Part shown: positions 27,512-36,473 of the stretch, piece by piece
Numbering within the stretch: position 1 is the first letter of the stretch
How the letters are laid out: each line of letters begins with the position of its first letter
NCBI RefSeq assembly: GCF_002005225.1
Contig: NZ_CP019724.1
Coordinates: 7,017,001-7,081,000, forward strand
Length of the DNA: 64,000 nucleotides
Source of the DNA: Streptomyces pactum
GTDB taxonomy: Bacteria > Actinomycetota > Actinomycetes > Streptomycetales > Streptomycetaceae
Reading direction: 5' to 3'
Program-made: the position numbers and the translations under genes
Notes under the pieces: generated by a model
The model's input: the letters and a program-made list of their open reading frames with translations, nothing else
Databases searched by the model: none
What the model was told of the DNA's origin: nothing

Positions 27512-27762
27512 ACCCGGGCAACGCGGCAAACGCGGACAGGTCACCGGCCCGCGGAATCGAGCGTGAGTTCGCGGGCGTACCCACCGCCGAGTCACCGTTG
27601 CCTGCCGGAACGGACCTGACGTACCGTCGCCGGCCATCGGCCCGACCGGGCCGCACGTGCCGGAACACGCCGACCCGCACCACGGCGGCCTGCCACGGGC
27701 CACGGCGCGGGCGGGTCGGCGGAATCGGGCGGCGTCCCCCGGACGGCGAGTGCCCGGGCGGC

Positions 27763-28200
27763 TCAGGCCGCTTCGCGCCGCATCGTCGGCACACGCATCG
27801 GGCGCGAGCCCGGACCGCCGACGTGGGAGAAGGGCTGGGTCCGCCAGTCGAGGCCCTGGGGGAGCGTCAACAGCAGGGCGGTGTCCTGCTCGTGGGGCTG
27901 GAACGACTCGTCCGCGGGACGCGCCTCGGTGGCCCGGCGGCCGGTGCCGACGCAGACCGAGAGCCCGAACGGGTTCCACGGCGAGGCGCACAGCGCGTGT
28001 TCCGGCAGCACCTCCTCGTCCGCCAGCAGGGCGATGGGCTGCGCGCAGTCCGGGCAGATCACCCGGTACATCTCGAAGGTGTCGTAGGTGTCGAGTTCCT
28101 CGTCGTCGAAGGCGTCGGGTTCGACGCCCTCCGATACGGGCTCGACGACCGGCTGCTGCCGCTTGGGCGTGGTACGTCCAGGGCGCTTAAGACTCTGCAT
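27763..28200 (-). CDS. Hypothetical protein with a possible zinc-ribbon motif
   Basis: 145 residues from the ATG at 28200, with GGGGGAG upstream. A basic N-terminus (MQSLKRPGRTTPKRQQP) is followed by an acidic stretch (VEPDAFDDEELDTYDTFEMY), then VICPDCAQPIALL, a CxxC that could be half of a zinc site, with further Cys in HALCASPWNP and SVCVGTG. No enzymatic signature is seen. Transcribed divergently from the Lrp-type regulator. Confidence 0.6.
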   Translation of the reverse strand: MQSLKRPGRTTPKRQQPVVEPVSEGVEPDAFDDEELDTYDTFEMYRVICPDCAQPIALLADEEVLPEHALCASPWNPFGLSVCVGTGRRATEARPADESFQPHEQDTALLLTLPQGLDWRTQPFSHVGGPGSRPMRVPTMRREAA

Positions 28201-28468
28201 GGGATTCTCCCCCTCGGGCTGGGTCGTGACGGCACTGCGGCCTCGACCACAGCAAGCACTTCCCGTCCCCAATCCGGGGTAATCACGAGAGGATCACGGA
28301 GACCGTTCGGAAGGTGTGGTCTTCGTCACATGCCGCTCGCAGGTGCCCCGTGCGGCGCATTTGTCCCCGCCCGGACCGCCGGCCGGCTCCCCCTCACATC
28401 ACGAACCGGGCATGACCTGGGCTGCCCAGGTATCCGAGGAGATCAACCGCACTGTAGGTTCTTGCGCC

Positions 28469-28909
28469 ATGGAGGAGCTGGACCGACGGATCGTGCAGCT
28501 GCTCGTCAAGGACGGGCGGATGAGCTACACAGACCTGGGCAAGGCCACGGGCCTGTCCACGTCGGCCGTGCACCAGCGGGTGCGGCGGCTGGAACAGCGT
28601 GGCGTCGTCCGCGGCTATGCCGCGGTCGTCGACCCGGAGGCCGTCGGACTGCCGATCACCGCCTTCATCTCGGTGAAACCGTTCGACCCCAGCGCCCCCG
28701 ACGACATCGCGGACCGCCTGGCCGGCGTCCCCGAGATCGAGGCCTGCCACAGCGTGGCGGGCGACGAGAACTACATCCTCAAGGTGCGCGTGTCGACCCC
28801 GCACGAACTGGAGGAACTGCTCGCCCGGGTGCGCTCCCTCGCCGGGGTCTCCACGCGGACCACCGTGGTGCTGTCGACGCCCTACGAGTCCCGGCCGCCG
28901 CGGATCTGA
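28469..28909 (+). CDS. Lrp/AsnC family transcriptional regulator
   Basis: 146 residues from the ATG at 28469. N-terminal HTH (about 1-55): EELDRRIVQLLVKDGRMSY, then LGKATGLSTSAVHQRVRRLE. C-terminal RAM/AsnC ligand domain: VKPFDPSAPDDIADRL, VPEIEACHSVAGDENYILKV and ARVRSLAGVSTRTTVVLSTP. An in-frame ATG at 28411 is an alternative start. Such proteins sense amino acids or related effectors. The downstream amidohydrolase may be a target, by position only. Confidence 0.88.
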   Translation: MEELDRRIVQLLVKDGRMSYTDLGKATGLSTSAVHQRVRRLEQRGVVRGYAAVVDPEAVGLPITAFISVKPFDPSAPDDIADRLAGVPEIEACHSVAGDENYILKVRVSTPHELEELLARVRSLAGVSTRTTVVLSTPYESRPPRI

Positions 28910-29021
28910 CCGGCGGCCGCGGCCCCGGCGTCGCGGATCCGGCCGTCGAAGGACGCCCCGACTCCCGCGCGGCGCCGACCTGCGTGCCAAGCCGTCCGCG
29001 TGAGGGGCGAGACTGGTGTCC

Positions 29022-30626
29022 ATGAGTGAGCCCACCACCCCGTCCACGACCGTCCTGCTGCGCCGCGGCGAGGTCCACAGTCCCGCCGACCCCTTCGCGA
29101 CCGCCATGGTCGTCGAACGCGGACAGGTCGCCTGGGTCGGCTCCGAGGGCGCCGCGGACGCCTTCGCGGACGGTGTGGACGAGGTGATCGATCTGGACGG
29201 CGCCCTGGTCACCCCGGCGTTCACCGACGCACACGTGCACACCACCTCCACCGGCCTCGCCCTCACCGGCCTGGACCTCTCCGGTGCCCCCACCCGCGAG
29301 GCGGCCCTCGCTCTCGTACGGGACTTCGCCGCGGCGCGCCCGGACGACCGGGTCCTCCTCGGCCACGGCTGGGACGCCTCCCGCTGGCCCGACGGCCTGC
29401 CCCCGACGCGCGCCGAACTGGACGCGGCCACCGGCGGCCGCCCCCTCTACCTCAGCCGTATCGACGTTCACTCGGCCGTCGTCACCACCGTACTGCTCGA
29501 CCTGGCCCCCGCTGGCGTCACCCGCGTCGACGGCCCGCTCACCGCCGCCGCCCACCACGCCGTACGCGCTGCCGCCCTCGGGGCCGTCGCCCCCGCCCAG
29601 CGCACCGAGGCCCAGCGCGCCGCCCTCTCGCACGCCGTCTCGCTGGGCATCGGAACCGTTCACGAGTGCGCAGGGCCGGAGATCTCCTCCGAGGACGATC
29701 TCACCGGCCTGCTCCGGCTGGCGGCCGAGGAGGCCGGGCCGCGCGTGATCGGCTACTGGGCCGAACAGGACGCCGACAAGGCGAGGGAGCTGGGCGCCAT
29801 CGGCGCGGCCGGCGACCTCTTCGTGGACGGCGCCCTCGGCTCGCACACCGCCTGCCTGCATCAGCCGTACGCCGACGCCGACCACACCGGCACCGCCTAT
29901 CTGGACGCCGCCGCCGTCGCCGCGCACGTCGTGGCCTGCACCGAGGCCGGCCTCCAGGCGGGCTTCCACGCCATCGGCGACGCCGCAGTCACCGCCGTGG
30001 TGGAGGGCGTGCGCGCAGCCGTCGACAAGGTCGGCCTCGCCCGCGTCCGCGCCGCCCGCCACCGCGTCGAACACGCCGAGATGCTCACCCCCGAGACCGT
30101 CGCGGCCTTCGCCGAACTGGGCCTGACCGCTTCCGTGCAACCCGCCTTCGACGCGTTGTGGGGCGGCGAGGACGGCATGTACGCCCAGCGCCTGGGTGCC
30201 GGGCGGGCCCGCTCCCTGAACCCCTACGCGGCCCTGCTGCGCGCCGGTGTCCCGCTCGCCTTCGGCTCCGACAGCCCGGTCACGCCCCTCGACCCGTGGG
30301 GTACCGTCCGGGCCGCCGCCTTCCACCGCACGCCGGAGCACCGCGTCTCCGTGCGCGCGGCGTTCACGGCGCACACGCGCGGCGGCTGGCGGGCGATCGG
30401 CCGCGACGACGCCGGCGTCCTGGTGCCGGGCGCGCCCGCCGACTACGCCGTGTGGCGTACCGGCGAGCTCGTGGTCCAGGCCCCCGACGACCGGGTGGCA
30501 CGCTGGTCGACCGACCCGCGCTCGGGCACGCCCGGCCTGCCCGATCTGACTCCGGGCCGGGACCTGCCCGTCTGCCTGCGCACCGTGGTCGGCGGCCGCA
30601 CGGTCTTCGTACGGCCGGGCGAGTGA
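29022..30626 (+). CDS. Amidohydrolase family protein (YtcJ/NfdA-like)
   Basis: 534 residues from the ATG at 29022, after GAGGGGCGA; a GTG at 29016 is the alternative. A composite beta-sandwich (RRGEVHSPADPFATAMVVERGQ-type start) surrounds a metal-dependent TIM barrel. Metal and catalytic elements: PAFTDAHVHTTSTG (HxH), LFVDGALGSHTACL (the conserved DGxLGSxTA of this subgroup), GFHAIGDAAV, HRVEHAEML and AFGSDSPVTPLDPWG (Asp). The subgroup includes N-substituted formamide deformylase-like enzymes, so an amide hydrolase is expected. The natural substrate is unknown. Confidence 0.88.
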   Translation: MSEPTTPSTTVLLRRGEVHSPADPFATAMVVERGQVAWVGSEGAADAFADGVDEVIDLDGALVTPAFTDAHVHTTSTGLALTGLDLSGAPTREAALALVRDFAAARPDDRVLLGHGWDASRWPDGLPPTRAELDAATGGRPLYLSRIDVHSAVVTTVLLDLAPAGVTRVDGPLTAAAHHAVRAAALGAVAPAQRTEAQRAALSHAVSLGIGTVHECAGPEISSEDDLTGLLRLAAEEAGPRVIGYWAEQDADKARELGAIGAAGDLFVDGALGSHTACLHQPYADADHTGTAYLDAAAVAAHVVACTEAGLQAGFHAIGDAAVTAVVEGVRAAVDKVGLARVRAARHRVEHAEMLTPETVAAFAELGLTASVQPAFDALWGGEDGMYAQRLGAGRARSLNPYAALLRAGVPLAFGSDSPVTPLDPWGTVRAAAFHRTPEHRVSVRAAFTAHTRGGWRAIGRDDAGVLVPGAPADYAVWRTGELVVQAPDDRVARWSTDPRSGTPGLPDLTPGRDLPVCLRTVVGGRTVFVRPGE

Positions 30627-30726
30627 TCTCCACGGCCGACGGGGCGATGATCTTCTCCCGGGTACGACCTGCGCGTCCTCGGCCCTGACCTGGGCTTTGG
30701 CACGGAAGCCGCAGGTCGAACGACTG

Positions 30727-30757
30727 TTGACAGGCGACGGCGGGGGGCCGGTAGGTT
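30727..30757 (+). promoter_or_regulatory. Possible promoter for the ppm gene with long leader
   Basis: TTGACA (30727-30732) and TAGGTT (30752-30757) are near-consensus HrdB boxes, with a 19-bp spacer. A transcript from here would carry a leader of about 385 nt before the GTG at 31152. In the 525-bp gap 30627-31151 I find no convincing gene; sequence is GC-rich with several short inverted repeats. Confidence 0.5.
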
Positions 30758-31151
30758 CGGCCGAGTCCACCACCGGACGCCCGACCGGGGAATCTTCCGC
30801 GTACGCGTCGCGGCGCCGCTGGGTCAGGGGCGGTGTGCCGCACCGGGGCACCGTCACTGGGAGCCAGGCCCAGCGCTCGCGCCGCGACGAGGGAACGTTC
30901 CGGCCGGTCGGGAGGTGTGACCCGGGTGGGGCCCGGGCGCTCAGTAGACAACGGCCTAGGTCGACCCGCAGCCGGCGGGTCCCGGGTCGGCCCGAAGGGC
31001 GCCGGGCCCCCATCCGCCGTGCAAACGGCTTTAATCGGCCATCCCTACCCCGGTCCTGGGGAAACGACACCACCGTACGGACGTCCCGTCACGTCACCGC
31101 AGGCCGCGGCCATTATGGTGGTCCTCTGCGTACGGACACGAAGGGGCAGCG

Positions 31152-32144
31152 GTGAACGACGGCGACGAGACGCCCGCGGAAGCGGGGCAGGGGAGGCGGT
31201 TCGGCCCCCTGGGTACGGCCTTGGTGATCATTCCGACCTACAACGAGGCGGAGAACATCAAGGCGATCGTCGCGCGCGTGCGTGAGGCGGTCCCCGAGGC
31301 GCACGTTCTGGTCGCCGACGACAACAGCCCCGACGGCACGGGCAAGCTCGCCGACGAGCTGGCCGCCGAGGACGACCATGTCCAGGTCCTGCACCGCAAG
31401 GGCAAGGAGGGCCTGGGTGCCGCCTACCTCGCGGGCTTCCGCTGGGGCCTGGAGCACGGTTACGGCGTGCTGATCGAGATGGACGCCGACGGCTCCCACC
31501 AGCCCGAGGAGCTGCCCCGCCTGCTGACCGCCCTCAAGGGCGCCGACCTGGTGCTGGGCTCCCGCTGGGTGCCCGGCGGCCGGGTGGTGAACTGGCCCAA
31601 GTCCCGCGAGTTCATCTCCCGCGGGGGCAGCATGTACTCGCGCCTCGCGCTGGACCTGCCGCTGCGCGACATCACGGGCGGTTACCGGGCCTTCCGCCGC
31701 GAGACCCTGGAAGGGCTCGGCCTGGACGAGGTGTCCTCGCAGGGCTACTGCTTCCAGGTCGACCTCGCCCGCCGGGCGATCAAGGCGGGCTACCACGTCG
31801 TCGAGGTGCCGATCACGTTCGTCGAGCGGGAACTCGGCGACTCCAAGATGAGCCGCGACATCCTCGTGGAGGCGCTGTGGCGGGTCACCACGTGGGGTGT
31901 GGGGGAGCGGGTCGGCAAGGTCCTGGGCCGGGACAGGCAGCCCGACGGGGCGGCGGGTGGGCCGACCGGCGCGCCCGCCGGAGCCTCGGCGGACGAGCCG
32001 GTGAACGACGCGGACGGGAGGCCGGCCGACACGGTTGCCGCGAAGCCGGCCGACACGACTGCCGCGAAGCCGGCCGACACCGCTGCCGCGAAGCCGGCGG
32101 AACCGGGTGGCAAGTCGGCACAGGCGCCTGACAAGAACGCCTGA
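31152..32144 (+). CDS. ppm1: Polyprenol-phosphate mannose synthase (GT2), Ppm1 catalytic domain
   Basis: 330 residues from the GTG at 31152 (AAGGGGCAG upstream). GT2 fold (about 20-255): LVIIPTYNEAENIKAIVARV, VADDNSPDGTGKLADEL, VLIEMDADGSHQPEELPRLL (DxD), SRWVPGGRVVNWPKSREFIS and GYCFQVDLARRAIKAGYHVVEVPITF. It transfers mannose from GDP-mannose to polyprenyl phosphate at the membrane, feeding protein O-mannosylation. There is no acyltransferase (Lnt) fusion. The tail of about 75 residues is Ala/Pro/Lys-rich with 8-residue repeats and is probably dispensable. FxsA follows 46 bp later. Confidence 0.9.
   Translation: MNDGDETPAEAGQGRRFGPLGTALVIIPTYNEAENIKAIVARVREAVPEAHVLVADDNSPDGTGKLADELAAEDDHVQVLHRKGKEGLGAAYLAGFRWGLEHGYGVLIEMDADGSHQPEELPRLLTALKGADLVLGSRWVPGGRVVNWPKSREFISRGGSMYSRLALDLPLRDITGGYRAFRRETLEGLGLDEVSSQGYCFQVDLARRAIKAGYHVVEVPITFVERELGDSKMSRDILVEALWRVTTWGVGERVGKVLGRDRQPDGAAGGPTGAPAGASADEPVNDADGRPADTVAAKPADTTAAKPADTAAAKPAEPGGKSAQAPDKNA
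32021..32100 (+). repeat. 24-bp tandem repeat inside the ppm tail
   Basis: Three units (32021, 32045, 32069) and a partial one at 32093 encode PADTVAAK, PADTTAAK and PADTAAAK. They lie in the unstructured C-terminal tail and keep frame. Confidence 0.9.
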
Positions 32145-32190
32145 TCGTCCCCTTATGCCGCGCTGAGCCGGGGCCAGGCACACTGGGGGT

Positions 32191-32763
32191 ATGACGACTG
32201 GCGCTCAGACCCCCAGGTCCCCCGCCCGGCCCTCGCGCTCCAGGCTGCGCACGTTCCTGCCGCTGGGCATCGCCGCGTGGCTCGTGCTGGAGATCTGGCT
32301 GCTGACCGTGGTCGCGGGTGCCTCCAGCGGGTTCGTGGTGTTCCTGTTGCTGGTGGGCGGCATCGTCCTGGGATCCGTAGTGATCAAGAGTGCGGGCCGC
32401 CGGGCGTTCCGGAACCTGACGGAGACGCTGCAACAGCAGCAGGCCGGCGTCCTGCCCGAGGCCCGCCCGAACAGCGAGGGCAACGGCCTGATGATGCTGG
32501 GCGGGCTGCTGCTGATACTCCCCGGCCTGGTCTCGGACGCGCTGGGCCTGCTCATGCTGCTGCCCCCGGTCCAGAAGGCCGTGAGCCGCTACGCGGAGCG
32601 GACGGTGGAGCGCAAGCTCCGCGAGGCCGCACCGGGCACCCTGGGCGACGCCTTCCGTCAGGCCCGCATGCACCAGCCGGACGGCAAGGTCGTCCAGGGC
32701 GAGGTCATACGGGACGACCCGGACGACGCACCGCGGGACCCCCGCCCTCCGCTGACGCGCTGA
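32191..32763 (+). CDS. fxsA: FxsA family membrane protein
   Basis: 190 residues. Membrane segments are at about 22-43 and 47-68, with a second hydrophobic pair (about 102-128) including MMLGGLLLILPGLVSDALG, the FxsA hallmark. The N-terminal FLPLGIAAWLVLEIWLLTVVA and GGIVLGSVVIKSAG are also typical. In E. coli FxsA suppresses F exclusion of phage T7; its role in actinomycetes is unknown. A perfect bidirectional terminator lies downstream, facing rbpA. Confidence 0.88.
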   Translation: MTTGAQTPRSPARPSRSRLRTFLPLGIAAWLVLEIWLLTVVAGASSGFVVFLLLVGGIVLGSVVIKSAGRRAFRNLTETLQQQQAGVLPEARPNSEGNGLMMLGGLLLILPGLVSDALGLLMLLPPVQKAVSRYAERTVERKLREAAPGTLGDAFRQARMHQPDGKVVQGEVIRDDPDDAPRDPRPPLTR

Positions 32764-32784
32764 GCTCCGCCGACAGACACAAAA

Positions 32785-32826
32785 ACCGCGGGTGCCGTAC
32801 GTGGAATCACGTACGGCACCCGCGGT
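32785..32826. terminator. Perfect 19-bp hairpin, bidirectional terminator
   Basis: The arms at 32785-32803 and 32808-32826 are fully complementary with a GAAT loop. An A-run (32781-32785) precedes it, giving a U-run for the leftward rbpA transcript. It sits between the convergent fxsA and rbpA genes. Confidence 0.92.
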
Positions 32827-32863
32827 GTTCGGTTGTGCTGTCTGTGCTCTCTACGGGGTCCGG

Positions 32864-33238
32864 CTACGCACTCTTGCGGCTGTCTCGCGGATGTACCGCG
32901 ATGTTCATCGCGCCGGAGCGCAGAACCGCCAGCCGCTCCTCGAGGACCTCTTCGAGTTCCTCGCGGGTGCGCCGCTCCATCAGCATGTCCCAGTGCGTAC
33001 GCGCGGGCTTGGCCTTCTTCTCCTCAGGGCCGTCGCCATCCACCAGGAGTGCCTGGGCCCCGCAGACCTTGCACTCCCACTCCGGCGGGATCTCCGCCTC
33101 GACCGAGAAGGGCATCTCGAATCGATGCCCCTTCTCGCATGCGTACTCCACGGCCTGGCGCGGGGCCAGGTCGATGCCGCGGTCCGTCTCGTAGCTGGTC
33201 ACCACGAGGCGCGTGCCGCGAAGAGCTCGCTCACTCAT
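32864..33238 (-). CDS. rbpA: RNA polymerase-binding protein RbpA
   Basis: 124 residues, the normal length. RbpA binds the principal sigma factor and core polymerase and stabilises the open complex. Landmarks: MSERALRGTRLVVTSYETDRG (N-terminal tail), the zinc-domain segment YACEKGHRF with ECKVCGAQA, then the basic linker and sigma-interaction helix RTHWDMLMERRTREELEEVL. GGGAGG precedes the ATG. The promoter region carries a sigma-R-like site, matching the known disulfide-stress control of rbpA in S. coelicolor. Confidence 0.97.
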   Translation of the reverse strand: MSERALRGTRLVVTSYETDRGIDLAPRQAVEYACEKGHRFEMPFSVEAEIPPEWECKVCGAQALLVDGDGPEEKKAKPARTHWDMLMERRTREELEEVLEERLAVLRSGAMNIAVHPRDSRKSA

Positions 33239-33299
33239 GAATCGTGCCTCCCGGGCTTGTCGCCCACAGGACAGGTGTCGCTGTCGTCGTCATCCGGTC

Positions 33300-33326
33300 A
33301 ACGTCCGGGCGGCGGTAAAGATTCCC
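33300..33326 (-). promoter_or_regulatory. Sigma-R-type promoter of rbpA
   Basis: On the minus strand GGGAAT (33326-33321) and GTT (33302-33300) are separated by 18 bp, matching the sigma-R consensus GGAAT-N18/19-GTT. It ends 62 bp before the rbpA ATG. Confidence 0.8.
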
Positions 33327-33516
33327 GTCCCGACTCCCGTTCCGGGCGTCTGCGTCGCCGTCGCAGTCGCAGCCTTGCAACCAGTGCAGTACCCGCCGAC
33401 GTCCGGTTTGTCACCTCTGCAAACAGATGCGACATAGCGTTTCGGCACCTTTGACGCGCAGTAACGGTACGCCTGGCAGGCCAAACGCGTACACTACAGC
33501 CCTTTCGCGCCGAGTG

Positions 33517-34863
33517 CTAAATCCTTTCGGGTACCGGGTTGCCCGCGTCGCCGATCGCCCGCCGCACCGGGACCCGCGCGAGCAGGGCGAAACCGATGAC
33601 GAAGAAGGCCACCAGCGAGATGATCGCGTCCCGGTAGCTCCCGGTGAGCTGGTAGGTGAGGCCGAACAGCAGCGGCCCGAGCCAGCTCATCCCGCGGTCG
33701 CTCAGCTCGTACGCCGAGAAGTACTCGGCCTCCTTGCCGGGCGGCACCAGGTGGGAGAAAAGCGAGCGGGACAGCGCCTGGCTGCCGCCCAGGACGAGAC
33801 CGATCCCGGCGGCCAGCACGAAGAACCACACCGGCTCGCCGGCCGGCAGGAAGTACCCGGCCGCGAGCGTCACGGTCCAGGCCACCAGCGACCCGAGGAT
33901 CGTGCGCTTCGCCCCGTACGTCCGGGCCAGCCGGCCCAGCGCCAGCGCGCCCGCCACCGCCAGGAGCTGGACCAGCAGGACGGCCACGATGAGCGTGGAC
34001 TGTCCGAGGTCCAGTTCCCTGGAGCCGTACACCGAGGCCTGGGAGATCACCGTCTGGATGCCGTCGTTGTAGACGAGGTACGCCAGCAGGAAGGCCAGCG
34101 TCAAAGGACGGCGCCGCATGTCGCGGACGGTCGCCGCGAGCTGCCGGAACCCGGGCAGGGCGGACTCCCGTGCGGGAGCGCGCCGGTCCCGCAGCCGCCG
34201 TAGCGGGATGAGCGCGAAGGCGCCCCACCACAGACCGGCCGACGCCAGGCAGACACGGACCGCGGCGCTCTCGCTCAGCCCGAAGGAGTCGTGGGCCGTG
34301 TAGAGGATCAGGTTCGCGATCAGCACCAGGGCCCCCGCCGCGTACCCGAAGGCCCAGCCGCGGGAGGAGACCGCGTCGCGTTCCTCGGGCGGGGCGATCT
34401 GCGGCAGGTAGGAGTTGTAGAGCATCATCGCCACCGACTGAGCGGCGTTGGCGACGACCAGGAGCAGACCGCCGAGCAGGTAGCGGTCGCCGTCGAGGAG
34501 GAACATGCAGGTCGTGGCCGCGGCCCCGGTGTACGCGGCGGCGGCCAGCAGCGGCTTCTTGCGGCCCGAGCGGTCGGCCGCGGCCCCCACCAGGGGCATC
34601 ACCAGCACCGCCACGATCACCGACAGCGACACCGAGTACGCGAAGAACGACCCGGCGCGCACGGGTATGCCGAGCGGGTGGACGTATCCCTCCGGGTCCG
34701 CCGCCGACTCGGCGACCGACGTCAGGTAGGGCCCCAGGAACACGGTGAGCACGCTCGTGGAGTAGACGGAGCACGCCCAGTCGTAGAAGTACCAGCCGCG
34801 CTGTTCGCGCCGCCTGCCGTCGGCGCCGTCGGCCGCTTCCGTCCGCAGGGTGTCGGTGCCCAC
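33517..34863 (-). CDS. UMF1-type MFS transporter (Atg22-like)
   Basis: 448 residues with about 12 membrane segments. It opens REQRGWYFYDWACSVYSTSV, the WxxYDWAxS signature of UMF1/Atg22 proteins. Also present: LVGAAADRSGRKKPLL, MMLYNSYLPQIAP, SSRGWAFGYAAGALVL and GGSQALSRSLFSHLVPP. Yeast Atg22 exports amino acids from the vacuole; the bacterial substrate is unknown. Starts with GTG at 34863. Confidence 0.9.
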   Translation of the reverse strand: MGTDTLRTEAADGADGRRREQRGWYFYDWACSVYSTSVLTVFLGPYLTSVAESAADPEGYVHPLGIPVRAGSFFAYSVSLSVIVAVLVMPLVGAAADRSGRKKPLLAAAAYTGAAATTCMFLLDGDRYLLGGLLLVVANAAQSVAMMLYNSYLPQIAPPEERDAVSSRGWAFGYAAGALVLIANLILYTAHDSFGLSESAAVRVCLASAGLWWGAFALIPLRRLRDRRAPARESALPGFRQLAATVRDMRRRPLTLAFLLAYLVYNDGIQTVISQASVYGSRELDLGQSTLIVAVLLVQLLAVAGALALGRLARTYGAKRTILGSLVAWTVTLAAGYFLPAGEPVWFFVLAAGIGLVLGGSQALSRSLFSHLVPPGKEAEYFSAYELSDRGMSWLGPLLFGLTYQLTGSYRDAIISLVAFFVIGFALLARVPVRRAIGDAGNPVPERI

Positions 34864-34936
34864 CCGTGCCCTCGCTTCCCCGTGAAAGCGCGATCCCGGG
34901 GGCTCGGTCGCGGATCCCGGACGGTCCCGGACCGTC

Positions 34937-35713
34937 TCAGACCCAGACGCCGCGGTCCTCCATGACCCTGCGCAGTGTGTCGATGTGATCGGTCATGATG
35001 CCATCCACTCCCAGGTCCAGGAGCCGGTGCATGCGGTCGGGATCGTTCACCGTCCACACGTGCACCTGGAGCCCGCGCGCGTGGGCGGCGCGCAGGAAGC
35101 GGTGGTCGACCACCTGGATGCCCGACTGGACCTCGGGCACCTGCGCGGCCACCGCCGAGCGGCGCAGCGAGGCCGGGACGCCCCAGGAGCGCAGCCGCAG
35201 ATTGAGGACGCCCCGGGTGCCGTACGAGGTGGCCAGGCGCGGGCCGGCCAGGCGCTGGGCGCGCACGACGCGGGCCTCGGAGAACGAGCCGACGCAGACC
35301 CGGTCCCAGGCGTTCGTCCGGCCGATCAGCTCCAGCAGCGGCAGCAGCGCGGTCTCGGCCTTCACGTCGATGTTCCAGCGCACCTCGGGGAAGGTGTCCA
35401 GCAGCTCCTCGAAGAGCGGCACCGGCTCCTCGCCCGCCACGCGCGCGCGGCGCACCCTCTCCCACGAGAGGTCGGCGATCCGCCCGGCCCCGTCCGTCAT
35501 CCGGTCCAAGGTCGCGTCGTGGAAGGCGACGAGCTTCCCGTCCCGCGTGGCATGGACGTCCGTCTCGATGTAGCGGTAGCCCGCCTCTGCCGCCCGCCGG
35601 AACTGCCGCAGCGTGTTCTCCAGGCCGCCCGCGGCCCCGCCCCGGTGGGCGAAGGCGATCGGGCCGGGATGGTCCAGATAGGGATGGCGGGGGTGGCGTA
35701 TCGGGGTGCTCAC
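34937..35713 (-). CDS. Glycerophosphodiester phosphodiesterase
   Basis: 258 residues from the GTG at 35713, which overlaps the stop of the upstream YczE-like gene (GTGA). GDPD barrel motifs: PIAFAHRGGAAGGLENTL (catalytic HRG and E-N), YIETDVHATRDGKLVAFHDATLDR (ExD plus catalytic His), NIDVKAE (Mg/Ca-binding), and the C-terminal VHVWTVNDPDRMHRLLDLGV then DGIMTDHID. It cleaves glycerophosphodiesters to glycerol-3-phosphate and an alcohol. No signal peptide, so cytoplasmic. Confidence 0.93.
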   Translation of the reverse strand: MSTPIRHPRHPYLDHPGPIAFAHRGGAAGGLENTLRQFRRAAEAGYRYIETDVHATRDGKLVAFHDATLDRMTDGAGRIADLSWERVRRARVAGEEPVPLFEELLDTFPEVRWNIDVKAETALLPLLELIGRTNAWDRVCVGSFSEARVVRAQRLAGPRLATSYGTRGVLNLRLRSWGVPASLRRSAVAAQVPEVQSGIQVVDHRFLRAAHARGLQVHVWTVNDPDRMHRLLDLGVDGIMTDHIDTLRRVMEDRGVWV

Positions 35714-36372
35714 CGACGCAGTATCGCGCGGCGGGGTTGAGCGGTGGCAACCACCGTGCTGCCGCCGGATGCCGACGGGACGGCGAACACGCGCAGGAAC
35801 ACCTGCGCGAGCGGGCCGATCGTCACGGCGTACAGCAAGGTGCCGACGCCGACCGTGCCGCCGAGGGTGAAGCCCGTGGCCACGACGGTGATCTCGACCG
35901 CCGTGCGCACCAGGCGCACCGAGAGCCCCGTGCGCCGGTTCAGCCCGGTCATCAGGCCGTCGCGCGGGCCCGGACCGAACCGTGCGGCGATGTACAGCCC
36001 GGTCGCCGCCCCGTTCAGGACGATCCCCGCCACCATCATGGCGATGCGCAGCGTCCAGCCGTGGGCGTCGGGCACGACGGCCAGCGTCGCGTCCATCGCG
36101 GCGCCGATCACCAGCACGTTGGAGACCGTGCCGAGGCCCGGGCGCTGGCGCAGCGGGATCCACAGCAGCAGGATCGCCGCGCCCAGCAGGGTCAGCACCA
36201 CGCCCATCGGCAGGCCGGTGCGCTCCGAGAGGCCCTGGTGGAGCACGTTCCACGGCTCCAGACCCAGTCCCGACCTGACCAGGAGCGCCGAACTCGCGCC
36301 GTACAGCACGAGACCGCCGAAGAGCTGTGTCAGTCGCCGCGTGAGATGCCGCTGCCCGGTCTGCCTGGACAA
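35710..36372 (-). CDS. YczE/YyaS/YitT family membrane protein
   Basis: About 220 residues. I take the TTG at 36372, because AGGGGG lies six bases before it; an upstream in-frame GTG at 36414 would add 14 residues but lacks a site. About five to six hydrophobic segments, beginning RRLTQLFGGLVLYGASSALLV, with RSGLGLEPWNVLHQGLSERTG, LNGAATGLYIAARFGPGPRD and GTLLYAVTIGPLAQVFLRVF. This is the DUF161-like YczE group. It is divergent from a MocR-type regulator, the arrangement known from YczR/yczE pairs. Substrate or role unknown, perhaps linked to vitamin B6. The stop overlaps the GDPD start. Confidence 0.85.
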   Translation of the reverse strand: MSRQTGQRHLTRRLTQLFGGLVLYGASSALLVRSGLGLEPWNVLHQGLSERTGLPMGVVLTLLGAAILLLWIPLRQRPGLGTVSNVLVIGAAMDATLAVVPDAHGWTLRIAMMVAGIVLNGAATGLYIAARFGPGPRDGLMTGLNRRTGLSVRLVRTAVEITVVATGFTLGGTVGVGTLLYAVTIGPLAQVFLRVFAVPSASGGSTVVATAQPRRAILRR

Positions 36373-36473
36373 GTCGTGCCCCCTGTGTGGTGGTAGTGGC
36401 CTGCTGCATGACACCCTGTGGCTTGAGAAGGAGAGCCAACCATGGCCAATTCGGGGAAGGTGGACTGATTTCC

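Noticed and set aside
33290..33484. 64-codon Cys-rich minus-strand frame upstream of rbpA
   Set aside because: Starts with TTG without a ribosome site, has low third-position G/C and covers the sigma-R promoter.
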